Source: Roseicyclus amphidinii (lineage in GTDB: Bacteria > Pseudomonadota > Alphaproteobacteria > Rhodobacterales > Rhodobacteraceae). From it: a stretch of DNA of 64,000 nucleotides. The translations under genes and the position numbers were made by a program. Location: NCBI RefSeq assembly GCF_030163755.1, contig NZ_JASJOE010000010.1, positions 17,717 through 81,716 of the forward strand, written 5' to 3'. The notes beneath the pieces are model-generated. The model ran no database searches. It was not told the origin of the DNA and saw nothing but the letters and a program-made list of their open reading frames with translations. Position 1 is the stretch's first letter; every line of letters starts with the position of its first letter. Of this stretch, positions 24,981 through 32,589 are shown in pieces.

Positions 24981-25031
24981 CGAATTTTCGTACGAAAATT
25001 CGCATTATGTGATTATTCGTACGAATAATCA
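24981..25031. repeat. Palindrome pair between ABC permease and ATPase genes
   Basis: Two perfect 22-bp palindromes: CGAATTTTCGTACGAAAATTCG at 24981-25002, written in arms CGAATTTTCGT / ACGAAAATTCG, and arms TGATTATTCGT / ACGAATAATCA at 25010-25031. The second contains the stop codon of the permease gene (25029-25031). Both share the core TTCGTACGAA but differ in compensating pairs outside it. They lie inside an operon, so full termination is unlikely; mRNA processing is possible. Confidence 0.88.
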
Positions 25032-25853
25032 TCCGCGCCCCCGCCGCAGCCGCGGGTCGAGCGCATCGCGCAGCCCGTCGCCCATCAGGTTCAGCCCCAG
25101 CACCATCAGTACGATGGCAAGGCCCGGCAGCACGGCGAGCATCGGGTGGGTGTAGATCATCGTCTGCGCCTCGGCCAGCATCCGCCCCCAGCTGGGCGTA
25201 GGCGGCTGCGCGCCGAGGCCCACGTAGCTCAACGCCGCTTCGGCGAGGATGCCGAGCGAGAACTGGATCGTGGCCTGCACGATCAACAGGTTCATGAGGT
25301 TGGGCAGGACGTGTTCGACGCTGATCCTCAGCTTGCCCTTTCCGGCGGTGCGGGCGGCGAGAATGTAGTCGAGCGTCCAGAGCGGCAGCGCGCCGCCGCG
25401 GGCGACGCGGGCGAAGACGGGGATGTTGAAGATGCCGATGGCGAGGATCGCGTTGGTGGCCGACGGCCCGTAGCGGGCGGTGATCAGGATGGCGATGACA
25501 AGGCTGGGAAAGGCAAAGATCAGGTCATTGCCGCGCATGATGATCTCGTCGAGAGGGCTGCCGCGGCTGGCGGCGGCGGCCAGCCCGAGCGGCACGCCGA
25601 GCGCCACGCCGATGCCAACGGCGATCAGTGCCACGGCAATGGAGGTCTGTGCGCCGACCATCAGCATCGAAAGCAGGTCGCGGCCCAGCTGGTCGGTGCC
25701 CAGCCAATGCGTGCCCGAGGGCGGTTGCAGCCGCGTGGCGATGGAGACACCGGTGATCGGATGCGGGATCCAGACGAGGGACAGGAGGGCCACGGCGAGG
25801 AACACGCCCGAAAGCGCGGCACCGATCAGGAGGGCGGGGGGCAGGCGGCTCAT
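25029..25853 (-). CDS. Peptide-type ABC transporter permease (DppC-like)
   Basis: A 274-residue inner-membrane permease with about six helices. The N-terminal soluble segment HPITGVSIATRLQPPSGTHW and LGTDQLGRDLLSMLMVGAQ are the DppC/OppC signature. The EAA coupling loop is LAARTAGKGKLRISVEHVLP. The start at 25853 overlaps the DppB-like gene stop; a longer frame upstream is an artefact running through dppB. Its last codon lies in a 22-bp palindrome before the ATPase gene. The substrate is presumably a short peptide or similar solute. Confidence 0.94.
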   Translation of the reverse strand: MSRLPPALLIGAALSGVFLAVALLSLVWIPHPITGVSIATRLQPPSGTHWLGTDQLGRDLLSMLMVGAQTSIAVALIAVGIGVALGVPLGLAAAASRGSPLDEIIMRGNDLIFAFPSLVIAILITARYGPSATNAILAIGIFNIPVFARVARGGALPLWTLDYILAARTAGKGKLRISVEHVLPNLMNLLIVQATIQFSLGILAEAALSYVGLGAQPPTPSWGRMLAEAQTMIYTHPMLAVLPGLAIVLMVLGLNLMGDGLRDALDPRLRRGRG

Positions 25854-26791
25854 CTGCGCCTCAGCCTCGGGTCGACCAGCGCATAGGCGAGGTCGACGAG
25901 GAAGGTCACGAGGATCACGGCGAAGACCAGCAGCATGGTGACCGATTCCACCACGATCAGGTCGCGCTGGGTGATGCCCTGGAAGATCAGCCGCCCCAGG
26001 CCGGGCAGGAAAAAAACGTTCTCTATGATGATCGCGCCCGCGATGAGAAAGGAGAATTGCAGACCGATGATCGTCAGAACCGGGATCAGCGCGTTCCGAA
26101 GCGCGTGGCGGCGGATCGCCTGCGCTCGGCTCAGGCCCTTGGCGCGCGCGGTGCGGATGTAATCCTGGTCGAGCGTCTCGAGCAGAGCCGAACGCATGAC
26201 GCGCGCGAGGATCGAGGCTTGTGGCAAGGCAAGCGCCACGGCGGGGAGCGTCAGCGCCTTGAGGGCTGCGGCCGGGTTGTCCCAGCCGGGAAAGCCCCCC
26301 GCCGAGAACCAGCGCAGGGTGACGGCGAAGAGCAGCACGAGCAGCATGGCGAACCAGAAATTCGGGATGGCGATGCCCAGCTGGGTGGCACCCATGATGC
26401 CGTAGTCGGTGGCCGTGCCCCGCGTCGCCGCGGCAAGGATGCCGATGGGAAAGGCGATCAGCGTCGACAGGGTCAGCGCGTAGACCGCCAGCGGCAGCGA
26501 GACCCAGAGCCGGTCCAGCACCAGCTCGGCCACCGGCACGCGGTAGGTGTAGGAGATGCCGAAATCCCCCGTCAGCATGCCGGTGATCCAAACGACGTAT
26601 CGGTCGAGGGCCGAGCCGTCGAGGCCCAGCTCGGCCCGGAGCGCGGCGAGGTTCTCCTCGGTCGCGTTCAGCCCCATCATGAAGGCCGCCGGATCGCCCG
26701 GAATGACCTCGATCAGCGCGAATATGACCACGCTCGCCACCACGAGGCTGAGGCCGAGGGACAGGGCCCGGAGAAGAAGGTAACGCGCCAT
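25850..26791 (-). CDS. Peptide-type ABC transporter permease (DppB-like)
   Basis: A 313-residue permease and first gene of the operon dppB-dppC-dppDF-aldehyde dehydrogenase. It begins YLLLRALSLGLSLVVASVVIF, has the family segment EVIPGDPAAFMMG after helix 1, and ends with LVDLAYALVDPRLRRR. The coupling loop is TARAKGLSRAQAIRRHALRN. No periplasmic substrate-binding protein gene is present upstream (a divergent methyltransferase is) or downstream, which is unusual for this transporter class. The partner may be encoded elsewhere. Confidence 0.94.
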   Translation of the reverse strand: MARYLLLRALSLGLSLVVASVVIFALIEVIPGDPAAFMMGLNATEENLAALRAELGLDGSALDRYVVWITGMLTGDFGISYTYRVPVAELVLDRLWVSLPLAVYALTLSTLIAFPIGILAAATRGTATDYGIMGATQLGIAIPNFWFAMLLVLLFAVTLRWFSAGGFPGWDNPAAALKALTLPAVALALPQASILARVMRSALLETLDQDYIRTARAKGLSRAQAIRRHALRNALIPVLTIIGLQFSFLIAGAIIIENVFFLPGLGRLIFQGITQRDLIVVESVTMLLVFAVILVTFLVDLAYALVDPRLRRR

Positions 26792-26905
26792 GGCCGGAGG
26801 CTAGACCGGGGTCATCGCGGAGGCCAGAGGGAAGACGCCGCCGGGTTGACAGAGGGTGCGGCGGGGCCTGACCCTTCTGTAAATCGAACGGCAACGGAGC
26901 CCGCC

Positions 26906-27523
26906 ATGCCCGATCCCGATCTTGAAACCGCCTATGCCATCGACGGGCCGGAGGGCGCGCGCAAGCTCTATGCCGACTGGGCCGAGACCTACGACGACGG
27001 GTTCGGCACGACCTATGGTTATGTCGCCCCGCGCGAGGTTGCGCGCATCTACCGCGCGCTGGGCGTGGATGCGCCGGTTCTGGACGTCGGGGCAGGGACG
27101 GGCCTTGTCGCGGCGCATCTGGGCGGGCTTGTCGCCGATGCGCTCGACATCTCGCCCGAGATGCTGGCCGTCGCGGCGGGCAAGGGGCTTTATCGCGCCA
27201 CGATCGAGGCCGACCTGACCCGCGTCCTGCCCCTGCCGGATGGCGCTTACGGCGGCGTGATCTCGGCCGGAACCTTCACCCACGGCCATGTCGGACCCGA
27301 GGCCTTGCCCGAACTGTTGCGTGTCGCCGCCCGAGATGCGCTGTTCGTCTGCGGCACGAAGCCCGATGTCTTCGACCAGATGGGATTCGGCTCGGCACTT
27401 GCCGGATTGCAGGCCTCCGGGCGGATCACGCCCCTGCGCTTCTTCGATATCCCGATCTACGAGGCGGCGGACCACCCTCATGCCGCCGACCGTGGCCTTG
27501 TCATGACCTTCCGCAAGACCTGA
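26906..27523 (+). CDS. Class I SAM-dependent methyltransferase
   Basis: A 205-residue Rossmann-fold methyltransferase. An N-terminal helix region (ARKLYADWAETYDDGFG) is followed by motif I LDVGAGTGLVAAHLG, the acidic residue after strand 2 in ADALDISPEMLAVAA, and GGVISAGTFTHGHV at motif IV. The layout resembles small UbiE/Coq5-like and WBSCR27-like enzymes; the acceptor is unknown. CGGAG precedes the ATG at 26906. A much longer open frame upstream is the antisense of dppB. It is divergent from the ABC operon and separate from ecm. Confidence 0.88.
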   Translation: MPDPDLETAYAIDGPEGARKLYADWAETYDDGFGTTYGYVAPREVARIYRALGVDAPVLDVGAGTGLVAAHLGGLVADALDISPEMLAVAAGKGLYRATIEADLTRVLPLPDGAYGGVISAGTFTHGHVGPEALPELLRVAARDALFVCGTKPDVFDQMGFGSALAGLQASGRITPLRFFDIPIYEAADHPHAADRGLVMTFRKT

Positions 27524-27564
27524 GCCGGCCGCACGGGCTGGCCGCTTTGCCGCGGCGCAGCGAA

Positions 27565-27594
27565 TTGACAAGGACACAATATTGTCCATATACC
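27565..27594 (+). promoter_or_regulatory. Candidate ecm promoter with spacer palindrome
   Basis: A consensus -35 TTGACA (27565-27570) and TATACC (27589-27594) are 18 bases apart. The spacer contains the perfect palindrome ACAATATTGT (27576-27585), also framed by GGAC and GTCC. A protein bound there would block RNA polymerase, so repression is plausible. The regulator is unknown. The ecm start codon is 60 bases downstream. Confidence 0.6.
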
Positions 27595-27653
27595 CCGACG
27601 AACGGAATAAAGTTGCAAAGATGCCTGCGCATCCGCCCTGAAGGAGCCCGCCC

Positions 27654-29621
27654 ATGACCGCCCCCACGCGTGACAAACCCTGGCTCATCCGCACCTATGC
27701 GGGCCATTCCACGGCCAAGGCCTCGAACGCGCTCTATCGCGGGAACCTTGCCAAGGGGCAGACGGGCCTGTCGGTCGCCTTCGACCTGCCGACGCAGACC
27801 GGTTACGACAGCGACCACGTGCTCGCGCGTGGCGAAGTGGGCAAGGTGGGCGTGCCGGTCAGCCACCTGGGAGACATGCGGACGCTCTTCGACGAGATCC
27901 CGCTCGAGCAGATGAACACCTCGATGACGATCAACGCGACCGCGCCCTGGCTTCTGGCGCTCTATATCGCTGTTGCCGAGGAACAGGGCGCGGATGTCAC
28001 GCAACTGCAGGGCACCGTTCAGAACGACCTGATGAAGGAATACCTGAGCCGCGGCACCTATATCTGCCCGCCGAAACCCAGCCTCGCCATGATCGCGGAC
28101 GTGGCCGAATACTGCTATTCGAACGTCCCGAAATGGAACCCGATGAACGTGTGTTCCTACCACCTGCAGGAGGCGGGCGCGACGCCGGAGCAGGAACTGG
28201 CCTTTGCGCTGGCCACCGCGATTGCCGTTCTGGACGAATTGCGCCCCCGCGTTCCGGCCGAGGATTTCCCGGTGCTGGTCGGCCGGATCTCGTTTTTCGT
28301 GAACGCGGGCATCCGTTTCGTCACCGAGATGTGCAAGATGCGTGCCTTCGTCGATCTTTGGGACGAGATCTGCGAAACGCGCTACGGCGTGACCGATCCG
28401 AAATACCGCCGCTTCCGCTACGGGGTGCAGGTCAATTCGCTCGGTCTGACCGAGCAGCAGCCGGAAAACAACGTCTATCGCATCCTGATCGAGATGCTGG
28501 CCGTGACGCTGTCGAAAAAGGCGCGGGCGCGGGCCGTGCAATTGCCCGCCTGGAACGAGGCGCTTGGCCTGCCGCGGCCCTGGGACCAGCAATGGTCGAT
28601 GCGGATGCAGCAGATCATGGCTTTCGAAACCGACCTGCTGGAATACGGCGACCTGTTCGATGGCAATCCCGTGGTGGATGCCAAGGTCGAGGAACTGAAG
28701 CAGGGCGCCCGCGCGGAATTGGCGAGCCTCGACACGATGGGCGGGGCGATCGCGGCGATCGATTACATGAAGGCGCGGCTGGTCGAGAGCAACGCCGACC
28801 GTGTGAACCGGATCGAGCGGGGCGAAACCGTCGTTGTCGGCGTGAACAAGTACACCGCCAGCGAACCCTCGCCGCTGATGGGCGAGGATGGCGGCATCAT
28901 GGTGGTCGATCCGGCGGTCGAGCAGGACCAGATCGACCGCTTGCACGCATGGCGGGCCGGGCGCGACGACGGCGCGGTGACGGCTGCGCTGGCCGATCTG
29001 CGGGCAGCGGCGGCCGAGGGGCGCAATGTCATGCCGGCGTCCATCGCCGCTGCGAAAGCGGGCGTCACGACCGGCGAATGGGCGGGCGTGATGCGCGCGG
29101 TCCATGGCGAGTATCGCGGGCCGACCGGCGTGTCGAAATCCATGTCCAACAAGACCGAGGGTCTGGAGGAGATCCGCAGCGCCGTCGATGCGGTGAGTGA
29201 TCGTCTCGGGCGGCGGCTGAAATTCCTTGTCGGAAAGCCCGGGCTCGACGGCCATTCCAATGGCGCGGAGCAGATCGCCTTCCGTGCGCGGGATTGCGGG
29301 ATGGATATTTCCTACGAGGGCATTCGCCTGACACCCGAGGAAATCGTGGCCGCCGCCCGCGCGGAAGAGGCCCATGTCATCGGCCTGTCGATTCTCTCAG
29401 GCAGCCATATCCCCTTGATCGAAGAGGTGATGCACCGCCTGCGCGAAGCCGGGATGGATCACGTTCCCGTCATGGTTGGCGGTATCATTCCCGATGAGGA
29501 CGCCGCGAAACTCCGGTCCTTTGGCGTGGCGCGGGTTTATACGCCCAAGGATTTCGAATTGAACCGAATCATGATGGATATCGTGGCCCTTGCCGACCCA
29601 AGGCAGATCGCGGCCGAGTAA
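27654..29621 (+). CDS. ecm: Ethylmalonyl-CoA mutase (coenzyme B12-dependent)
   Basis: An adenosylcobalamin-dependent mutase converting (2R)-ethylmalonyl-CoA to methylsuccinyl-CoA in the ethylmalonyl-CoA pathway for acetyl-CoA assimilation. The N-terminal DKPWLIRTYAGHSTAKASNA and LSVAFDLPTQTGYDSDH match the Ecm/MeaA branch rather than methylmalonyl-CoA mutase. The B12-binding domain is at the C-terminus, with D-x-H-x-x-G in GLDGHSNGAEQ (Asp about 532, His about 534). At 655 residues it is full length. AAGGAG precedes the ATG. The usual pathway partner ccr is not in the window. Confidence 0.95.
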   Translation: MTAPTRDKPWLIRTYAGHSTAKASNALYRGNLAKGQTGLSVAFDLPTQTGYDSDHVLARGEVGKVGVPVSHLGDMRTLFDEIPLEQMNTSMTINATAPWLLALYIAVAEEQGADVTQLQGTVQNDLMKEYLSRGTYICPPKPSLAMIADVAEYCYSNVPKWNPMNVCSYHLQEAGATPEQELAFALATAIAVLDELRPRVPAEDFPVLVGRISFFVNAGIRFVTEMCKMRAFVDLWDEICETRYGVTDPKYRRFRYGVQVNSLGLTEQQPENNVYRILIEMLAVTLSKKARARAVQLPAWNEALGLPRPWDQQWSMRMQQIMAFETDLLEYGDLFDGNPVVDAKVEELKQGARAELASLDTMGGAIAAIDYMKARLVESNADRVNRIERGETVVVGVNKYTASEPSPLMGEDGGIMVVDPAVEQDQIDRLHAWRAGRDDGAVTAALADLRAAAAEGRNVMPASIAAAKAGVTTGEWAGVMRAVHGEYRGPTGVSKSMSNKTEGLEEIRSAVDAVSDRLGRRLKFLVGKPGLDGHSNGAEQIAFRARDCGMDISYEGIRLTPEEIVAAARAEEAHVIGLSILSGSHIPLIEEVMHRLREAGMDHVPVMVGGIIPDEDAAKLRSFGVARVYTPKDFELNRIMMDIVALADPRQIAAE

Positions 29622-29722
29622 GGTCTTCTCAGCCGACGATATGGCCCTTTTTTGAAGTTTCTTGCTTTTCGGCCCGGTTTCCGGCTAGTTCGAATCGCAC
29701 TCAAGCAAAGGGACGCAAAAAC

Positions 29723-30040
29723 ATGGCCAAAGCCATCGAGAATATGAACCTCGAGGAATTGCAGGCGCATCAAAAAGAAGTGGAAGCCGCACTGAAAGGG
29801 TATGAGAAAAAGCGCAAGACCGAGGCGCTTGCCGCGGTGCGTGAAACCGCCCGTCAGCATGGCTTCACGCTCGAGGATCTTCTGGGAACCAAGGGCCCTG
29901 CGAAATCCGGCGCCAAGGGCGTTGCGAAATACGCCAATCCGGCCGATCCGTCCCAGACCTGGACCGGCCGCGGCCGTCAGCCCAACTGGGTGAAAGAGGC
30001 GCTGGAGGCAGGCAAATCTCTCGAGTCCATGGCCATTTGA
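29723..30040 (+). CDS. H-NS family nucleoid protein (HvrA/Spb-like)
   Basis: A 105-residue H-NS-type protein: an N-terminal oligomerisation coiled coil ([22 protein letters not shown]) and a C-terminal DNA-binding domain with the H-NS core [11 protein letters not shown] preceded by [10 protein letters not shown]. Rhodobacter relatives HvrA and Spb regulate photosynthesis and nitrogen-fixation genes; whether this copy does so is unknown. AAAGGGA stands about ten bases before the ATG. It follows ecm after a 100-base AT-richer gap likely to hold its promoter, and deoD begins four bases after its stop. Confidence 0.9.
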   Translation: MAKAIENMNLEELQAHQKEVEAALKGYEKKRKTEALAAVRETARQHGFTLEDLLGTKGPAKSGAKGVAKYANPADPSQTWTGRGRQPNWVKEALEAGKSLESMAI

Positions 30041-30044
30041 GGTC

Positions 30045-30749
30045 ATGACGGTCCACATCGGTGCGAAGCCGGGGGAGATCGCCGAAACGATTCTGATGCC
30101 GGGCGATCCCCTCAGGGCGAAATGGGCGGCCGAGACATTCCTTGAAGACCCCGTTTGCGTGAACGAGGTTCGGGGAATGCTCGGCTATACCGGGACGTGG
30201 CGGGGCAATCGCGTCACGATCCACGGGTCGGGCATGGGAATGCCCAGCCTGTCGATCTACGCGAATGAACTGATCCGCGATTACGGCGCACAGACGCTGA
30301 TCCGCATCGGCTCGGCCGGGGCGATGCAGCAGGTCGTGCGCCTGCGCGACATCGTGCTGGCGATGACATCGTCCACGCTGTCAACGCCGTCGCGGGGCAT
30401 GTTCAAGGAATTGAACTATGCGCCCTGCGCCGATTTCGGCCTCCTGCAGGCCGCCCATGCGGCGGCAGCGGCCAAGGGCATCCCGACCCATGTGGGCGGC
30501 ATCTATTCGTCGGACGTGTTCTACGACGAACGCCCGGATCTCAACGAACAGATGATGCGTCACGGCATCCTCGCCGTGGAGATGGAGGCGGCCGAGCTTT
30601 ACACCCTGGCCGCACGCTACGGGCGGCGGGCGTTGGCGGTGCTGACGATCTCGGATCACCTGATCACCGAAGAGGCGCTGCCGTCGGAAGACCGGCAGTC
30701 GAGCTTCTCGGACATGGTCGAGATCGCGCTGGAAGCGGCCTTCGCCTGA
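30045..30749 (+). CDS. deoD: Purine-nucleoside phosphorylase, DeoD type
   Basis: A hexameric PNP that phosphorolyses purine (deoxy)nucleosides to base plus (deoxy)ribose 1-phosphate. The 234 residues carry the family features: N-terminal [45 protein letters not shown], and the ligand segment [13 protein letters not shown] with the aspartate of TISDHLI. It begins four bases after the H-NS-like gene, an unusual pairing. It converges on the nucleoside-transport operon, which ends in a second, trimeric-type PNP; three palindromes separate them. Confidence 0.95.
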   Translation: MTVHIGAKPGEIAETILMPGDPLRAKWAAETFLEDPVCVNEVRGMLGYTGTWRGNRVTIHGSGMGMPSLSIYANELIRDYGAQTLIRIGSAGAMQQVVRLRDIVLAMTSSTLSTPSRGMFKELNYAPCADFGLLQAAHAAAAAKGIPTHVGGIYSSDVFYDERPDLNEQMMRHGILAVEMEAAELYTLAARYGRRALAVLTISDHLITEEALPSEDRQSSFSDMVEIALEAAFA

Positions 30750-30752
30750 CGC

Positions 30753-30822
30753 GCAAAACGGGCGTTTTGCCAATCGAAAAACTGCAGTTTTTCGCGCCGG
30801 AAAACGCGCGTTTTCCGGCGCG
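30753..30822. repeat. Triple palindrome cluster between convergent PNP genes
   Basis: Three units lie back to back: GCAAAACG-GG-CGTTTTGC at 30753-30770, CGAAAAACTGCAGTTTTTCG at 30775-30794, and a perfect 30-bp palindrome at 30793-30822 with arm CGCGCCGGAAAACGC. The middle unit differs from the 5936 unit only by a paired G-to-A / C-to-T change that keeps symmetry. They fill the whole gap between the two stop codons. Confidence 0.9.
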
Positions 30823-30823
30823 C

Positions 30824-31624
30824 TCAGCCCCGCAGGAGGCGCTTGAGGATACGTTCGAGCTTGGCTGCGCCAAGCGGCGCCATCGCCTTGGTGTGCTCGT
30901 GGCTGATCTGCTCGTCCGACAGGCCTGCGGCCTTGTTGGTGATGGTCGAGATCGCCGCCACCCTCAGGCCGAGGAACCGCGCGAGGATCACCTCCGGCAC
31001 CGTCGACATGCCCACCGCATCCGCGCCCAGGGTGCGGATCGCGCGGATTTCCGCGGGCGTCTCGAAGGAGGGGCCGGAATACCAGGCGTAGACGCCTTCC
31101 ATCAGTGGGATGTCCTCGGCCTCGGCGGCGGCCTTCAGGGCCGCGCGCATCCCCGGATCATGCGCCTCGGTCATGGGCACGAAGCGCGCGTCGGTCTTCT
31201 CGCCGATCAGCGGGTTGAGGCCCGAGAAGTTGATGTGATCCGACAGCAGCATCAGGTCGCCCGGATCGAGGTCGGGGTGCATGGACCCCGCCGCATTGGT
31301 CAGGATCAGCCGCTCGCCCCCCAGCGCCTTGAGCACCTCGAGCGGCAGGCGCATCGCGTCGCCCCGGCCGCTTTCGTAGTAATGCGCGCGCCCCCCGAAG
31401 ACGGCGACGCGGGTGCCCTCCAGCTTACCGATCACCAGCTTGGGGTTGTGGCCCGACACCCCCGCATGGGGAAAGCCGGGCAGGTCGGTGTAGTCGATGG
31501 CGACGCCATCCACCTCGTCGGCGATATGGCCAAGGCCCGAGCCGAGAACGAAGCCATAGGCGGGCGGCTCCGCGCCCGCGCGCTCGCGGATCAGGGCAGC
31601 GAGGTCTTCAGCGTTCCTTGACAT
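30824..31624 (-). CDS. punA: Purine-nucleoside phosphorylase, trimeric (PunA/PNP-I) type
   Basis: A 266-residue trimeric-class PNP, typically specific for guanosine and inosine. The phosphate-site residues appear in FVLGSGLGHIAD and GRAHYYESG. ILTNAAGSMHPDLDPGDLML and the base-binding AWYSGPSFETPAEIRAIRTLG follow, then GMSTVPEVILARF and TITNKAAG with the asparagine. The ATG at 31624 lies within the end of the upstream permease gene (17-base overlap). As last gene of the BmpA/NupOPQ operon it would act on imported nucleosides. It converges on deoD. Confidence 0.95.
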   Translation of the reverse strand: MSRNAEDLAALIRERAGAEPPAYGFVLGSGLGHIADEVDGVAIDYTDLPGFPHAGVSGHNPKLVIGKLEGTRVAVFGGRAHYYESGRGDAMRLPLEVLKALGGERLILTNAAGSMHPDLDPGDLMLLSDHINFSGLNPLIGEKTDARFVPMTEAHDPGMRAALKAAAEAEDIPLMEGVYAWYSGPSFETPAEIRAIRTLGADAVGMSTVPEVILARFLGLRVAAISTITNKAAGLSDEQISHEHTKAMAPLGAAKLERILKRLLRG

Positions 31625-32585
31625 AGGGCTCCCCCCCGGCGCGCGGCGGAATGGCCTTGCCCACAAGGCCCGCCAGCACGATGACGACAAGAATATAGGG
31701 CAGCGCCTGCATGAACTGCACGGGCACGACCAGCTCGCCCAGCTGGATGTTCTGGAAGCGGTTGCCGACCGCGTCGAAGAATCCGAAGAGCAGACAGGCC
31801 GAGAGCGCATACCACGGCCGCCACTTGGCGAAGATCAGCGCGGCCAGTGCGATGAAGCCGCGCCCCGCGCTCATGTCCTTGACGAAGCCCGCGTTCAGCG
31901 CGGTCGCCAGATAGGCGCCCGCCAGCCCGCAAAGCACGCCCGCGATCATCACGGCGGCGTAGCGCAGCCCGACGACCGAGATACCGGCGGTGTCCACGGC
32001 GGCGGGGTTCTCGCCCACCGCGCGCAGGCGCAGGCCGAAGCGCGTGCGGTAGAGCGCCCACCAGGTCAGCGGCACGATCAGAAGCGCGGCGTAGACGATG
32101 ATCGAATGGCCCGAGATCAGTTCCGAGTAGATCTGCCCCAGCGGGCCCTGCTGGGCGATGTCGCGGATGCGGGTGGCAGCACCCGGCAGCTCGACGTTGG
32201 CGAAACGCGCATCCGAGGGCAGTTGCGGGGTGCGCCCGCCTTGCTGGAACCATGTCTGCGCGATGACCACGGTCAGGCCCGCGGCAAGGAAATTGATCGC
32301 CACGCCCGAGATCAGCTGGTTGCCGCGGAATGTGATCGAGGCCGCGCCATGCAGCCCCGCCAGCACCATCGAGGCCGCGATCCCCGCCAGCAGCCCGATC
32401 CAGACCGATCCGGCGGTGAAGGCGATGGCCGCCGAGAAGAAGGCCGCGGCGAGCATCTTGCCCTCGAGCCCGATGTCGAAGATGCCCGCGCGCTCGGACC
32501 ACAGCCCGGCGAGACAGGCGAGCAGGAGCGGCGTGGCCAGACGGACGGTCGAGTCGAGGATCTGCAGGACGGTCAGGAAATCCAT
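31608..32585 (-). CDS. Nucleoside ABC transporter permease (NupQ-like)
   Basis: A 325-residue permease of the BPD_transp_2 family. The N-terminal STVRLATPLLLACLAGLWSE, GIFDIGLEGKMLAAAFFSA and the RAVGENPAAVDTAGI cytoplasmic motif are typical of the second permease in BmpA-type nucleoside systems. About nine hydrophobic segments are visible. The start is four bases after the first permease gene's stop, and its end overlaps punA. Together with the paralogous permease, the ATPase and BmpA it forms a full transporter. Nucleoside specificity is inferred from BmpA and the linked phosphorylase. Confidence 0.92.
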   Translation of the reverse strand: MDFLTVLQILDSTVRLATPLLLACLAGLWSERAGIFDIGLEGKMLAAAFFSAAIAFTAGSVWIGLLAGIAASMVLAGLHGAASITFRGNQLISGVAINFLAAGLTVVIAQTWFQQGGRTPQLPSDARFANVELPGAATRIRDIAQQGPLGQIYSELISGHSIIVYAALLIVPLTWWALYRTRFGLRLRAVGENPAAVDTAGISVVGLRYAAVMIAGVLCGLAGAYLATALNAGFVKDMSAGRGFIALAALIFAKWRPWYALSACLLFGFFDAVGNRFQNIQLGELVVPVQFMQALPYILVVIVLAGLVGKAIPPRAGGEPYVKER

Positions 32586-32589
32586 GGTC

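Noticed and set aside
23390..25012. Plus-strand 540-codon frame over the double ABC ATPase
   Set aside because: Antisense to two intact Walker A/B sets; repetitive Gly/Asp/Val/His composition.
27501..29375. Minus-strand 624-codon frame over ecm
   Set aside because: Antisense to a complete B12 mutase; no start signal or domain.
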